Shown here: positions 1 to 12,592 of the stretch, piece by piece
How the letters are laid out: each line of letters opens with the position of its first letter
How positions within the stretch are numbered: the first letter of the stretch is position 1
Assembly: GCA_026545225.1 (NCBI GenBank)
Contig: CM048854.1
Location: forward strand, 26,766,730 to 26,830,729
Length of the DNA stretch: 64,000 nucleotides
Direction: 5' to 3'
DNA from: Cornus controversa
Taxonomy: Eukaryota > Streptophyta > Magnoliopsida > Cornales > Cornaceae
The notes under the pieces: model-generated
Database searches by the model: none
What the model was told of the DNA's origin: nothing
What the model saw: only the letters and a program-made list of their open reading frames with translations
Made by a program: the position numbers and the translations under genes

Positions 1-102
1 TCGAATCATCAACTTGAACTGAACATCAAACCAAATAAACCATGGATTGATTGTCAAAGTGGTCATAACCAAATTCCAAATTGGAGCAGATGAACAAGTC
101 AC

Positions 103-108
103 TTTATT
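103..108 (-). promoter_or_regulatory. candidate poly(A) signal of the PP2C gene
   Basis: AATAAA on the minus strand, about 190 bases beyond the stop codon of the phosphatase gene. The spacing suits a plant 3' UTR. A T-run at about 186-200 on the plus strand (A-run in the transcript) also lies in this 3' region. Plant poly(A) signals are loose, so this is only a plausible position. Confidence 0.35.
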
Positions 109-295
109 CAGTGGCACTTAATAATAATTCTGTTATGTATAATCTTGAACTTAATTGTACAGAACAGTTTCTATCCTGTGCTTCTTTTTTTTTTTTTTTC
201 ACCATTAATGTTGAAAAATAAACCTTATCATGCATTCATTTGTTTGTCTATACAAGGAAATCAGCATGCACCTTTCTGTGGTATTGTTCGTTCAT

Positions 296-3200
296 TCAGG
301 AATACCCGCGAAGTGGTTGCTCAACTTCATCTGCATTATCGAGAGAGAAGACGTTGACTGGTGCACTAATGTTGCAGTCATCAGTGCTGTGCTTCCTGAA
401 TTTACCACCACTGGACAAACCTTGATGCTGATCAAGATATAGAACAACTACAGTGATATCGTCGTGGTAATGACGCCTCGTTCCCCTTCCCATCCTTTTT
501 ATCTCATCATATTTCATTTCCTTCTTCTTAGCCGCCTCGTGAAGAGCAGCTCTCACCAATCGCTTTGCTATTCCCTACAAAGGAAAAAATGCCAACAAAT
601 AGCAACTTGTTATGCACCATGTTGAACACAACCATTGAGATTTTCGGTCAAAATTCGGATGGAAAATGCTTCTTTGAACGAAATCATTGACCAAAAGCTG
701 AGCCGAGGTGCGCTCAGCCGTATGATGCATCGAGTGGGACCCAATTTTGGGTCCCACTGAATGCACCTAATGACTAGGAACAGTTCAGCTAAGTTAATCG
801 GTCAGCCTTTTCGTCCAGAGTAGCATGACTCAATGGAAAAAGAGGTTAGCCAGAAGGTCAAGCTGACAAAGTCATAAGTGAGACAGCCAAAACCTACCAC
901 AGAGTTCATAATCAAGGAGAATTTGCACAATTAAATTGGACTTCCATATATTGTAAGTATGAATTATAGAATCTGAATCTAAATATGATTAGAAAAACAC
1001 AATCCTTAAGGCATAGTAAATGTTTTATGTTCTATGCATATGTGTTACACCACAGACCCCGAGATCATCCAACAATTACCAAGGGGCCTGGGTATGGAGG
1101 AATTGAGAAAATGAAGGGATTGCACTCACAGTTCTTGGGCTTTTGAAAACAATCTGGACTACTGCTTCATCACTCAGTTGCTCCCAAAGGCCATCTGATG
1201 CAAATATCAAGAATAAGTCTTCATGACTTAGCTCTCTAACCTGAATTGAGGGTTCTGCTGTTATTACAGGCCGTTTAAGTGGAATGGGAAATCCAAATGC
1301 CTGGAGATAAGGGTTTCTATTGAAATCCGGTTTCTTCAGATATATGTCCCCAATAGATCTCGACACCTAGAAAGAGTAATGTCTTACAAATAAATATCAA
1401 CCCACGAGATTTCAAGGTATAAATGTGTAATTCAAAAGCCAGAGAAAAAGATTGAAGAAGAAAATAATCATGTTAGACACTCATAAGTTGTCATTAAGAA
1501 TGATACTATTTATCACCCATAGTCAAATGAATAAGAAGCTGTGAAATCAAACAAGTTATTCATGTTCAACTAAGCATATAATAAACTCTTACAACCTTGT
1601 ACCATGACATATGGCTTCAACTCACAAATGAAAGTTGAATGGACTTGAAAAGAAGGATGCAGATTAGCATCATATATTAAGATCAAGATAATACCGTGAA
1701 TGGCTAGGACGAAAAGTGAAGGAGAATTGTTGGAATTACTGTCACAGAGTTAAACATTTGAGGTCACCACAAGGTCATCTATAGATAAAACATGCATATG
1801 ACTAAAAGGAAAGGTGAAAAGACACAGCATAATGAGTAAATAAAGGATGAATCTCTGCTTGATAGAAAATTATAGGTACAAAACAAATCAAACACATGTA
1901 TCCACACAACTCACCTCCTGCTCCCCATCAATTAGCATAAAAGGTTGATGAAATTCCTTAAAACAGGTCAGACAAAACACATGCACGCAACTTCATCAAC
2001 ACTAAACTGAAAAGCGAGCTACGATGAGTTTACTGCTCTATTTTATGTTAAGTAGTACCACTAACAGGTAAACCTAGATTGACAAATGTAGCAGATTGAC
2101 AATGTAAAAGCAAAGGCTGAAAGGCAAACGTTTATATCAGAATTAAGGTTGCTAAAAGTCACGCTCACTAAAAGTAGCATACTTAAAGCAAAGGTTGAAT
2201 GGAAAGTGCTTAAATCAGAACCAAAGCTAGAGGAAGATATCCTAGGCCCCAATCTCAGTATGCCAATTTATAGATGGAAACCGTGAGCATATACCCCACG
2301 GCCATGAATTAGAGAACACAATGCAATTCGAAAGGAATTTTTTTAAAATGATGATGACATGAGAACCCCTCCCTATGCCACACAATTTTATCCTCAATGA
2401 ATAGAACAATCTCATAGGATGGAAATTCCAATATTCCAATTTAGTACATTGCTTTCTGTTAAACATGCAACATAAGATGACTTCAACCCAAAAAAGGAAG
2501 AGAAATGGGAAAATGGCTGATAAATAACAATTTAACATAAAAACCGGAACATGAGCTTGCTTGCCAAACTAGAAATAAAGGACAACATTAACATGTGTTT
2601 CATTCCCAAATGCAAAACAGAGTTCTTCACCAATCTATTCTAGGCATCATATTGAAGTAATCAAACAAATTTTCAAGACGAATGTTGGTAGGAAAAAGAG
2701 TATGCTAAATATCCAAATTGGAAAAAGCAAATGGTGGAGGCAGCGGAAAGAGGAGGTGCGAATGAGATATATCCTATAAGACCATAAAGTCTGTATCAAA
2801 CAGCAAAAACATGTACCAGACATAAATCCTCAACCATAACCTCTATCTGAATGGTATAGAACTTTTCCATAATTTCCAATCTTCACCCTAATTAACAATT
2901 TTTACCTTTGATATTATATTCAGCTCCCACAAATCAAATAAATCATCACAACTACCTGACTTAAGGTTCCCAATTCCACATTCAGCTAAGAATTTCAACT
3001 AATTCACCAATATTGTACCAGTAATAAATATTATTATTAATATTATTTTCTTTTTTGTCCGCAATGATGGTGTGTCTCTTAGAGCACCTCATGGTTTACC
3101 ATGTGTCTCCGTCCCACATGCACCAAGCAATTATCGGAAAATTCACCGAGGCAGCAAGAGGATTCATACTCCAACTTCGAATTTTCTTATGCACCAAACA

Positions 3201-4405
3201 ATTATCAGAAAATTCAACAAGGTACCAAGAGGATTCATAATCCAACTTTGAATTTCCTTTTTTGAGAATTCAAACAACGAAGACACACTCACAGATCACA
3301 ATATTGTAGCTCGAACTCTCAACATTCCTTTTGGGAGGAGAGATCATACTCCGACTTAGAAGTTGTTAGGTCATAGTGTATCATTAAGCTATTTTGGGGG
3401 TTAGTACATATATTATTCAACTGAGCAAATCTCATTGACTCTGTTTTACCTGAATTATACCCTTGATTCGCCAAACACCGTGATTGTTGACAACAATGTG
3501 TGAATCATCGGGATGAAGAGCTTCCACCTCCTTCCTCACCTCTTCCACCGCCACATTATGATCCGTTGACAACCGCTCCGCCACCACCGCATCACTTTTA
3601 CTCCCACCAGAGACTCTCCGGCCTAGAACCGCCCGAGAGTCCCCCAGATTCGCCACGTACAGCTTATTCTTCGCAATCGCTCCGACCAGACAACACGAAC
3701 CTGCCGAAGCAATCCCCGGCTGAGCCGGCCATGAACGCTTCACCAAATGCAAGAATTCCTCCTCTGTGTCATCAAATGCCTTCTTAATCACATCCTCTGA
3801 CAATCCTCCTCTGTCCGATACAAGCTCTACAAATAACAAAACCATAAGCAACCCACTTATGTGTGTGTGTGTATAGATATATATGTGTGTGTGTGTGTGT
3901 CATTTAAAAAAAAAAAAATTGAAGAATCAATCCAGCCGTTGGCATTTTGGAGAGCGGATGGTTTGTAAATTCCGGATGCACGCAATTGTCCCTAAATCAC
4001 GTGCATCGAATCTCACATTTCGTGATATGTATGTGTTTATTGGTATGTGTTTGTGTGTGTATATATATAGTGATGGAAATTAGATGTGAGAGGAAGAGTA
4101 GAGAGAGTACTGTTGAGGTGAGGGAAGAGGTGGAGGGAGAGGAAGCGAGAGGCGTCGGGGCCGCCGTGGCCGTCGAAGACGCCGATGAAGGTGGCGGAGG
4201 GAGAAGTGAAGACTTGACTCTGGTCTTCGAGGAAAGTGTTGGCTTGAACGACGGCCATGGAGAGGTCGCCGGAGGGGTGAGGCTTCAAGTCCATGTGCCA
4301 GAGAAGTTCGTCGGCGCTACCTCGTCGGCCGAGACATCGGTCCAATTGTCTCAAAAACACCCGAAACATTCTCTCTCTCCTCAAACTAACACTATTATCA
4401 TTCAA
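296..4405 (-). CDS. protein phosphatase 2C, clade D type (four exons, 395 aa)
   Basis: Exons on the minus strand are 4405-4111, 3826-3450, 1366-1130 and 574-296. All three introns have GT-AG ends and the phases join exactly (295+377+237+279 nt = 396 codons with stop). The product is a Mg/Mn-dependent Ser/Thr phosphatase with the expected motifs: DGHGG (residues 78-82), GDSR (160-163), STDHN in exon 2, VSRSIGD opening exon 3 (225-231), SDGLWE (281-286) and HDDIT (340-344). All metal-binding aspartates are present. The N-terminal CLGRR and [10 protein letters not shown] stretches and the 395-residue length fit plant clade D; the closest Arabidopsis relative I recognise is At4g33920. In this clade, family members dephosphorylate the plasma-membrane H+-ATPase and are inhibited by SAUR proteins; that role is inferred from family. 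No lesion is visible, so the gene looks functional. Confidence 0.93.
1367..3449 (-). other. intron 2 of the PP2C gene (2083 bp)
   Basis: The donor follows ATTCAG at 3450 and the acceptor is CTAG before 1366. It is AT-rich and noncoding; apparent open frames in it have no recognisable domain. A 71-bp imperfect direct repeat lies near its 5' end. Introns 1 (4110-3827) and 3 (1129-575) are much shorter. Confidence 0.85.
3118..3259. repeat. 71-bp direct repeat in PP2C intron 2
   Basis: Two adjacent imperfect copies start at 3118 and 3189. Both begin ATGCACCAA(G/A)CAATTATC and both contain AAGAGGATTCATA and a CCAACTT core. It may be a small tandem duplication or a relic of a short insertion. It lies wholly inside the intron. 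Confidence 0.75.
3864..3900. repeat. TG/TA microsatellite in PP2C intron 1
   Basis: Alternating (TG)n with a short TATA interruption lies just upstream of exon 2 in transcript sense. A second (TG)/(TA) run is at about 4028-4069. Together they make up much of the 284-bp intron 1. Likely length-polymorphic. Confidence 0.8.
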
Positions 4406-4600
4406 TGTGTTCGCCCAGATTTCAGTGATTTCAATGTTAGAGAGAGAAAGAGAAAGAGAGAAAAGATCATGAGACTGACACGATCAAACAAAGTCAGTCG
4501 TGAGAATGTCGCGTAGGACGAGTTTTTTAATATTTTCTTCGGTGTGTTAGATACGGTGAGTAGACGACTCATTGACTGAATATTTATTTATTTATTTATT
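4406..4600 (-). promoter_or_regulatory. probable 5' UTR and core promoter of PP2C
   Basis: On the minus strand the bases before the ATG at 4405 are CT-rich, with a CTTT/CTCT run at about 4438-4465, typical of plant leaders and Y-patch promoters. An AT-rich stretch with AATAAATA repeats at about 4579-4602 could hold the TATA element. No transcription start can be fixed from sequence alone. Confidence 0.35.
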
Positions 4601-4802
4601 TTTAAAAAATCTAGAATAGTTTCTACTTTCTAGTTATAAGAAGAAAATTCTGGTGAGTGTGAAGGATCTAAAAAAGAGACTGAGTCAATCATCCTAAAGT
4701 TAAGTCTTTTAGGAGTGGAGGGTTGTTTGCTTTCTCAAAACATCGAGCAAGCAATCCAACACAGTTGTTAAACACAGTAGGATATACGGATGAGTCAAAT
4801 CT

Positions 4803-4836
<34 letters not shown>

Positions 4837-5985
4837 TCACAACACAACTAAATAAATATAAATCATTTAAAACATATTACATAATTGAGTAAATATTACT
4901 AACGCCCCTGGAGTTTAGACTTATTATACACGGAAATAAATTTTATTTATATTTATCAAAGAAACTTTAAGTGATATATTAGTCTCTAGCATCGTTACTT
5001 TACTTGTGAAATGTCTAATATACTTCTAATATTTTATTCTTTTATTCCAAAATATCAATTATTCCAAAGGACCATTTTACCTCTTTGACCTTTCAAAGTC
5101 TATTTACTCCCTCTCTCTAGAATCATCACCCAAAATTAGGGTTTCAAAGTAGCCTAAAATAAAGTGCTTATCAAATAATTTTATAATTATTTTATGTAAA
5201 TTAATCAATAAAGATATATTAAATTATGTATTAAGTTTAAGTAAATTAATTAATATAGGAATAATTAATAAGTTAGGTGATAAAAATATTTAAATAAGTA
5301 TAATTTAATTGAATATAAAAATATATGCATATAGAGAAAGAGAAATATAGATAGAAGTTGTTTAGGAAAAGACCTGGCACCACGATAGCGGTGACTGACA
5401 ATAAACAAACCCATCGATGGATCTTCCTTCTTTAAATCGATATTAACAGAGGCAAAGCCCAAAAATCCTTTGGCGATGACAGATCAGTAAGGTTTAGGTG
5501 GCAGTGCTCTGATGATGGCTTGGTGGCGTGGGATTTTATAATTGTTGTTCAGGTTTTGTGATTTGGGTTTTACGGTTGGTTGTCGATTGGGGGTTTGTGG
5601 TAGCGGTTGGCTTGGGTTGGGTTATTATTGGAGTTCGACAATGGTGATGTCGATGATTGGCGTTGATAGATCAGTAGTGGAGGATCAATTGATGTTTAGG
5701 TTTCGATTGGGGCTTGTGGTGGCTTACGGTGGTTCCGTTTGATTGAAGAGGTTGTGTATGGTGGTTGTTAGTTTTGGGTTTGGGTTGAGAATGGGTATTG
5801 CAGGTTTGTCGATTTTGGGTTTCGCCATGGATGGTTGGTTAAACAAAGTAATGATCACTTTCCATTGATGCCCCAAAAGAATTCAGCCAGAACCATGTAA
5901 GTATTAAATGCCATCAATGGAATGTACAAATTAGGTATTTATACCATCAACTGGAGGTTTATACATGAACTTGACTTCAATAGGC
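4601..5985. other. intergenic DNA with a 31-base A tract
   Basis: No gene or element was recognised. An uninterrupted run of 31 A lies at 4804-4834 and could be the tail of an old retroposed sequence, but no flanking duplication was seen. From about 5480 to 5850 the plus strand becomes GT/GG-rich; its open frames have low-complexity composition and no domain. Confidence 0.5.
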
Positions 5986-7236
5986 TGTAAGAACCGTGAC
6001 CATTTTTGATTCTTTTTATTTTCATTTATTATCATCTTAATACTTTAAATAATTATAAATGTATTTTAAATGTTAAATAAATGTTTGGGAACTTGTATAA
6101 GGGTCCAGGAAAGTTTTGGGATCGTTTGATAAAAGTTGAGATTTTCGGGTCAGGTGGGCCCAAGACGCGGATTCCGTGGGCCTAGAAAATTCAAAAGTGT
6201 CAGAACGACACCAAATTTAGAGAGTAACTTAAATAAAATATATGATGCGATACAGTATCAATTTCGGGTCCGTATGAGTTACTGAAAGTGAAAACGGAGC
6301 TCGGAAAGGTTTAGTGAGTGACTAGTGATATTTTTATAAATAGATGAGCTAGATCTATAAATAGCAAAGAGGAGAATGCAAAAGTCATTCTCTCATTTCT
6401 TCATCAATTGTGAGAGAGTAATATAGATACATATATATCTCTACATTATCTTTTTTTCTTCTTTATTGAATTTGAGAAGCTTGGGGCGATAATTGGAAGG
6501 TGCCAAAGAAAAAAGAGTTGGTCTACGCATTGAGGGATCAAGTTTGATCCGTTTGGAATCGATTTCGGAGAAAGTTGATTTTTGGTGAGAAATTGAGAAA
6601 ATCATTTGAAAACTCTTCCAAATTGAGGTAAGGATGCCTAACCTATAGAATCCGAGATTTTTGTGAGTATATTGGTTGTTTATGGCAACCAATTGGTTAT
6701 GTGGGTATAATTAGATGTCTTTCAATATTAAAGCATGCTAAATTATGTCATTTAATGAATTCTCTATGTTAAATATAATGATTATATGTTTATAATTACC
6801 TTAGATGATTATGAAGCATTTGTGAATGGAAATGTGAAAGAATTACGTGTATTCATGTGTATATATGAAGGTGACACTTATGTGTTTGATAAATTGCCTT
6901 GAAAACATGTTTAAGTGTAAATCATGATTAATTGTTAAAATGAATGATATGAAATGTGGAAGATGTGAAACGTATTCAATGCGAATGCATGCGATGTTTA
7001 TTTGAAAATTGTGCAAGCATGACAATTAAATGTTATATTAACTTGAATTGTATGTGCACGTTTAGCATGAGCATTTGGAATCCATCTTTATTCATTGGGA
7101 AGCATATGGTGAAGGTGGTGATCTCAGTTGGCCGGTAATGTCCTGTTGACGAGTGGCGAGGTAATCCAGTAAAGGGAACCCTCGTGGAGTGGACTGGTAA
7201 AGGAGCCTCAGTTAAATGGAAGAGGATACTCCCTAA

Positions 7237-7913
7237 GGGTGTTCAAAAAATTCATAAATCTAAACCGAACCGGTCCGATCCGATCTGAACTATGGCTAAT
7301 CCATTGGTAATGGTTCGGTTATAGATTTAAAAGTGCAAATCTGTTGGCAATGGTTTGGTTCACGGATTGGTGCTTGAAAATTTTGATCCGAACCATGGCC
7401 AAACTGTGGCTAATTTATCTATTTATAAATATATTTTATAATTTATATGATATAATGATATACAAATATATATAGAATACAATTATACACTTATACACAG
7501 TGTTATATTATACACTTATAGAGTTATACTTATATATTAGGGCCATTAGGCTAGTGGCTACAGTATTTTGTTTTCTAGGAAAGCACGTAGTGAACATATT
7601 CCGTGTTCTAGTGAATGTAGTTTAGTAGTTTAAGCAAGTAGTCATTCCAAACTTCTAGTGGATGTAGTTTACTAGTTTTGCGCATTAATCAGCATTATAG
7701 TTTTGCACATTAATCAGATTAGTGAAATTGTATTTATTATTGAATATTGAGTAGGCCCAATTCGTCAATCTGAATCGAACCAATCCGTGTTCTAACAGTT
7801 CGGATTAGGTTTGGCCACGGTTCGGTTCGGATTAAAATTTAACCAATCCGTAAACCACGGTTCGGATTATGTTTAGTGCCTAATCCGAACCAATTTGAAC
7901 CATGGTTACCTCT
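7237..7913. mobile_element. hAT-like MITE nested in the LTR
   Basis: Flanked by the direct duplication ACTCCCTAA (7228-7236 and 7914-7922), 8-9 bp as expected of hAT elements. It opens AGGGTGTTCA and closes GGTTACCTCT. Both ends carry inverted CCGAACC/GGTTCGG-type repeats. It has no coding capacity. Removing it and one duplication restores a continuous LTR. Confidence 0.7.
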
Positions 7914-8586
7914 ACTCCCTAAAACAAAGTCCTACAATGAGGTGGACTGGTAAAAGAGCCTTGGTTAGGTGGGGTTGGGTGGCTCGAAAAATTAGAACCC
8001 AATGGATGTGTGGAGAGTACAAGGGAGTTATGCATATCATATTGCATTATATATGTCATAGGATATGGTTGTGATGTACGGATATTGGCATAATATGATT
8101 AAATGCAAATGTATATTTATATGGTATTCACAGAACTTGCAGAATTGTATTTTAGACATTTATAATGAGCGTGTTATAACTCATCCCATGAGTATTAACT
8201 CTTTTTAGGAAATGAAAAGGAAGTGATGGAGTCTCCCCAACAGTGAGTTGGCGTGGAGCGGAATTCGTTTCATTTAAAAAATTATATTTCTTTATTTGAA
8301 TGCATGTTCGGATTGTGGACTATATGCATGTAGTCAACATGTATAAGACCTTTATATATTGAGAACATGTTATATTATGCTTTATGATTGCATGCATTTA
8401 AATACGTTTTGAGTATGGTGAATGCTAGATGATGTAAATAATGATTTTGCATTTATGATTCGTTTTTACATATATAAATTTGTGAGAATGATTGTGTTGA
8501 TGAATTGGTAAAATTAGGATTATGCATGATAAGAATGGGGACTAAAATGTGAGAACGGACACTTAGAAGTTTTTGCAAGAAATATG

Positions 8587-8815
8587 TTTCGAGGGCTTTC
8601 GATCAATCGAAACCTCTATTTTGATCAATCAAAAGGCTTCAATTAATCGGTCAAGTATCGAAACTATTTCGATGGAAGTGACTCAATTCTAGTGGGATCT
8701 CGATAGTACTTCGATAGAAACTCGATCAAGCGTAAGCTTCGATCAATCGAAACTCCCATTTCGCTTAATCGAAATGTGTTTCGCTTAATCAAAATGTGCA
8801 CTTCGGTCAATCGAA
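8587..8815. repeat. palindromic TCGATCAATCGA-type degenerate repeats
   Basis: At least six variants of TTTCGATCAATCGAAA, itself an inverted repeat, occur irregularly here (for example near 8588, 8737, 8760, 8779 and 8803). They lie in the 3' third of the LTR. Similar self-complementary motifs occur in several plant LTR families; function unknown. Confidence 0.6.
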
Positions 8816-9062
8816 AAGTGTATTAGCTGTGTGTTATAAAATGACTTGTATATGTATGTTTTCAATAAAGGGTATGTGCAGTGGATTTGGACTACTTATG
8901 TATGCATGTATACATTGTGACAATGGTATAACAAAATGCTTCCACTGTTTTATGAGATGATAACTTAGATTGTTAATCATTATGACATTTTAGTGAGGAA
9001 TTGGTGTATTGTAACGTAAAGGCTTTCACGATAAATCATGGCCCGAGAGTCGGGGCGTGACA

Positions 9063-10090
9063 GCTTGGTATCGAATCATGATATCAAACTGAGATTGTTG
9101 TTGAAATAGTTTATGTAGTCTAATGAACGAGTTCACTCTATTGTTATCTATCTCTAAAAATTATTGAGAGTTTTAGTTTTGGAACCAAATGAAAGTTTTA
9201 CGATTGGGTTTTGATGATTCGGGCAGAGCCGGTGATGATGCTGATGATGGTTGTTGCGGTTGTTTTTGTAAAATCTTCTTCAGGGTATTTTGGTCGTCTT
9301 ATATAAATATTACCCTAAAAGCCCATCTTTCTCCCATTCATTCTCTCTCTCATTTAATCTAGTTTCTCTCTCTAGGTGTGTCTGTTTGTGAGTCTTCGCC
9401 GATTCAGCCATGGATGAAGCGTATGACATGGTAATGTTGGGACAAAAAATGCATCCTCAGTGGTCTTCTCTCCATTGATAGTCTCAAGGTCTTGCTTGTT
9501 GTTTTTGGAATATAATTAATAATAATATATTATTCAAAATCTTGCTCTTCGTGTTACAACTATCATGCTTGAATCGGAAAAAAAAATTCTTTGTAAAATG
9601 AAATGATTCTCATATGGTTATGATTTCCAGATTGAAAATGGTTGATATTATTACTTTTTGCAATCTTGATGGATCTAGAATGCTCAAATTCTAAATCATG
9701 TGAATTTTGAGAGAATTTCTAATTTTGAGTGAATTTCTATATACAAGATGTAAAAGAGGAGAGAGAAGGAGAAAGCGTCAAAGAGAAGAGAGAAAGAAAG
9801 AGAAAAAAAAAGAGTTTGGGTACGTTGGTCTTTTATGTAATTTTAAAAGTTAAATAAGATATTTGATAAGATATTTGATAAAGTCAAATGGTATGCAAGT
9901 CTTTTTGCATGGTGTCAGACCTGCCTATATACGATTTGGGGTCTCTCTGATAGATGATGCAAAACGTTTGAGTTTATACAGTCACTAAAAGCAAACTTTG
10001 TCTCCATGTGAAAGAAGTCTAAACCTCAGTGATATTTACCCTACATAATTTAAAGAAGAAAGCTATGTCAATATCTTTATGTTATATATG
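9063..10090. other. unassigned DNA with a promoter-like stretch
   Basis: It follows the LTR and begins with a partial primer-site match. At about 9301-9308 there is a TATAAATA box, then a CT-rich leader (9330-9375) and an ATG in good context at 9410, opening a seven-codon frame that runs into GTAATG, a possible splice donor. No continuation was recognised. The rest (9430-10090) is AT-rich with purine runs near 9750-9810. Confidence 0.35.
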
Positions 10091-10098
10091 TTATTACC

Positions 10099-10629
10099 TA
10101 AGAAGCACGGATACGGACACGGGATACGGGTACAACACGATACGGATACGGTGATACGACAAATCTCAAAAAAGTAGGATACGGACACGGCAATGATACG
10201 TCAAATAAATAAATAAATAAAAATATAATATTATACATAAAATATTAAGTGTTATTATTCAACCATGAAATAAATATACTTAAAACAATTTTTGTTTTAT
10301 TATAAAATGATCTTTATTTTTTAACTTATAAAGTTTTTAATATTACATCTCAACCCCATTTTATATAACAAAAAATTACAAATTTGCCCCGAAAAGTATC
10401 CTAAATGTATCCTTCCCGTATCCCAGCAGTATCCTACACGTATCCTGGCGTATCACCGCGTATCCTAGCCGTATCCCTCCCGTATCTGAAATTCAAAAAA
10501 TAATTTAAAAAATTTGAATACTTCTTAGCCGTATCGGACACGTATCCTGCCATATCCGAGTCGTATCCGTATCGGATACGTGTCCGATACGGCCACGGCT
10601 CTTCTTTAACCGTATCTGTGCTACTTAGA
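10099..10629. mobile_element. GATACGG-rich MITE, probably hAT-like
   Basis: Terminal inverted repeats are TAAGAAGCACGGATACGG on the left and TAAGTAGCACAGATACGG reading in from the right, flanked by near-identical 8-mers (TTATTACC at 10091-10098, TTATTACT at 10630-10637). Subterminal GTATCC/GGATAC motifs point inward from both ends. The centre is AT-rich and noncoding. The right border is uncertain by 1-2 bases. Confidence 0.6.
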
Positions 10630-12411
10630 TTATTACTCATCGGTAGTATAAATATAATTATAGTGTTGTAATATTGAAAAGTGTCATTACGACATCTATA
10701 TATTATCCTTATTCTTTTATTTTGTAACTTAAAATGAACCTTTTATACACAAAGCATATCCTGTGGTAAGGGTTCAAGTTTTTTGAAGTGTAAGGGTCAA
10801 AATTAAATCACTAATTGTTATTTTATTAAATGTTAATTTTCTATATATATATATGGTTTGTTGTGTAAATTTACAAAGTATACAAAAATTCCCCAACAAG
10901 TTAAGTTTTCAAACTCACTTTCTTATCATGATAATGCGTGTAACAATGGTTTTCCGAGAAAAAGGCCTATTTTCCTCTATTTCAGTCTTCCACCTTGAAT
11001 CAGATGAACGCATTTGGTGTTTGAACTTGTCAAATTTTCTTCTATTATTGTTGGCATAGTATATTATACGAGTCAAGACTCCACAGACTTTTCTTCCATA
11101 GTTCTCAGAAGAGATCAATGGTCATCCTTTGAAAACAATTAAGCCAATCAAACCAAGACCAATGACTTTTCCACACTTTCCACTTGTTCCTTTTCTCACC
11201 AGCTTTTTCTATTTTCTCAACTGACATTGGTGACATCCTACTCAACCAATACCAATATCAAAATTATCAATCAATAGAGATGTTTGACTTTGTTCTTTCT
11301 GTTTCACAAGAGTTGGCATGTAATTTTTGAAAAAATATTCAATATTCTGGAATATCGTAGTCGATGAATAAAAATTCTCCATTTTTTTTTAATTATAGAA
11401 AATAATAATTTACTATTAGTTAGATTAGTCGAAAGTGACTTGGTACAATTCTCCAAAGTAGTCAATACTTCCCGTAATTTCTTCAGTAGTAAAACTATAA
11501 GGTATCAAATTATATTTGAAAATTTGAATTCAACAACACCAATCATTCCACATTATCATACCAAATGTGGATTCTATGTTATGGCATTTTACTAAGAGCA
11601 TCTAATGTCCAGAGCTCAAAATCCAATATATTTCCACAGAGCTTGAAATCAAGCCTTGGATAGGGGAAATTTTCACAGAACCAAAATCTCAAAACAGGAA
11701 GTCAAATACATTAAAGCAGCTGCCACCTAAATTCCAGAGCAAAATAACTCAAAAAATAAAAAATCTCTTTATTTAAGCAAGTCAAGTAAATATGATAAAA
11801 AGTGAAAAAAAGATTTGGACCTTGGACCAAGTCTGGGTTCCAAATTAATGAAATTTTGGAACAATTTCTTGTCGGAAGTAAATTATTCAAGAATCTATGG
11901 GCCATGGCAATGGAACAGCCTAACAACCACAATTAAGACTTTATTAATTGTATCATGAACAATGATTCTCAGATAACAAGGGAGCCAATTTTTATTTTTA
12001 TTTTAATCCTAACAAGAAACTCACATACCCACGTGCTTCTTTTGTTGCTTTTTCTTTCCTTTTATTTTCATCATTATCCTTGCAGTTATCTCGTATAAAC
12101 AGAGTTGATCAAATAAATTCTCTTTTTTCCACTCTTTTCTATAGTAGGTCATAGCATCAACTAGAATTAATTTTTTGCAATAATTTCTTATTACTTCATT
12201 TCATGTTAGTTTTGATCAATCTCTTTATCTCTTATGTTCTATGCAAATCAATCTTCCTTTTCTCACAGGAGCACTTATAGGTCCACGTTGAATGTGCCCA
12301 TACCACCTAAGTCTATTCTCTCTTATTTTCTCGCTAATACGCGTCACGACTAGTCCCTCCCTATTTTTTTTATTTATTAATCTTTACCTTTCCTAGTTAC
12401 TACTAACATTA
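10630..12411. other. AT-rich intergenic DNA, nothing recognised
   Basis: Several short open frames occur on both strands but none has a recognisable motif or a plausible exon structure. No long repeats were seen by eye. Confidence 0.5.
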
Positions 12412-12592
12412 GGGGTGCACATGGTTCAGTTCAGTTTGATTTTTTCTAAACAAATTAGAGCCAAACCAAACTGTAAGTATTATGGAACCAAACCAAACCG
12501 AATCGTAAAAAAAGGGTTTGGTTCGGTTCGGTTCCATGGTTCTAAAAAAAATGATATATATAATACAATATATGTAATATAAATAATATAAC
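12412..12592. mobile_element. truncated hAT-like terminal fragment
   Basis: It begins TAGGGGTGCACATGGTTC and holds alternating AACCAAAC and GGTTTGGTTCGG blocks, the usual ending of plant hAT-like MITEs. It is cut off at 12593 where an LTR begins; no matching right end was found beyond that LTR. Confidence 0.5.

Larger units (their letters stand above)
5986..9062 (+). mobile_element. Ty3/gypsy-type LTR (about 3.1 kb, with nested MITE)
   Basis: It starts TGTAAGAACCGTGACC and ends GTCGGGGCGTGACA. That end, followed by GCTTGGTATC, matches the usual LTR/primer-site border of plant Tekay/Del-like gypsy elements. The sequence after the border keeps TTGGTATC but not the rest of a Met-tRNA site, so the internal region is decayed or this is a near-solo LTR. 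No partner LTR was found. It contains a 677-bp hAT-like insertion and palindromic CGATCAATCG repeats. Lineage is from the termini only. Confidence 0.55.

Noticed and set aside
3947..4516. 189-codon plus-strand open frame over the PP2C first exon
   Set aside because: It is the antisense shadow of exon 1, whose minus-strand frame has the PP2C motifs and correct splice sites.
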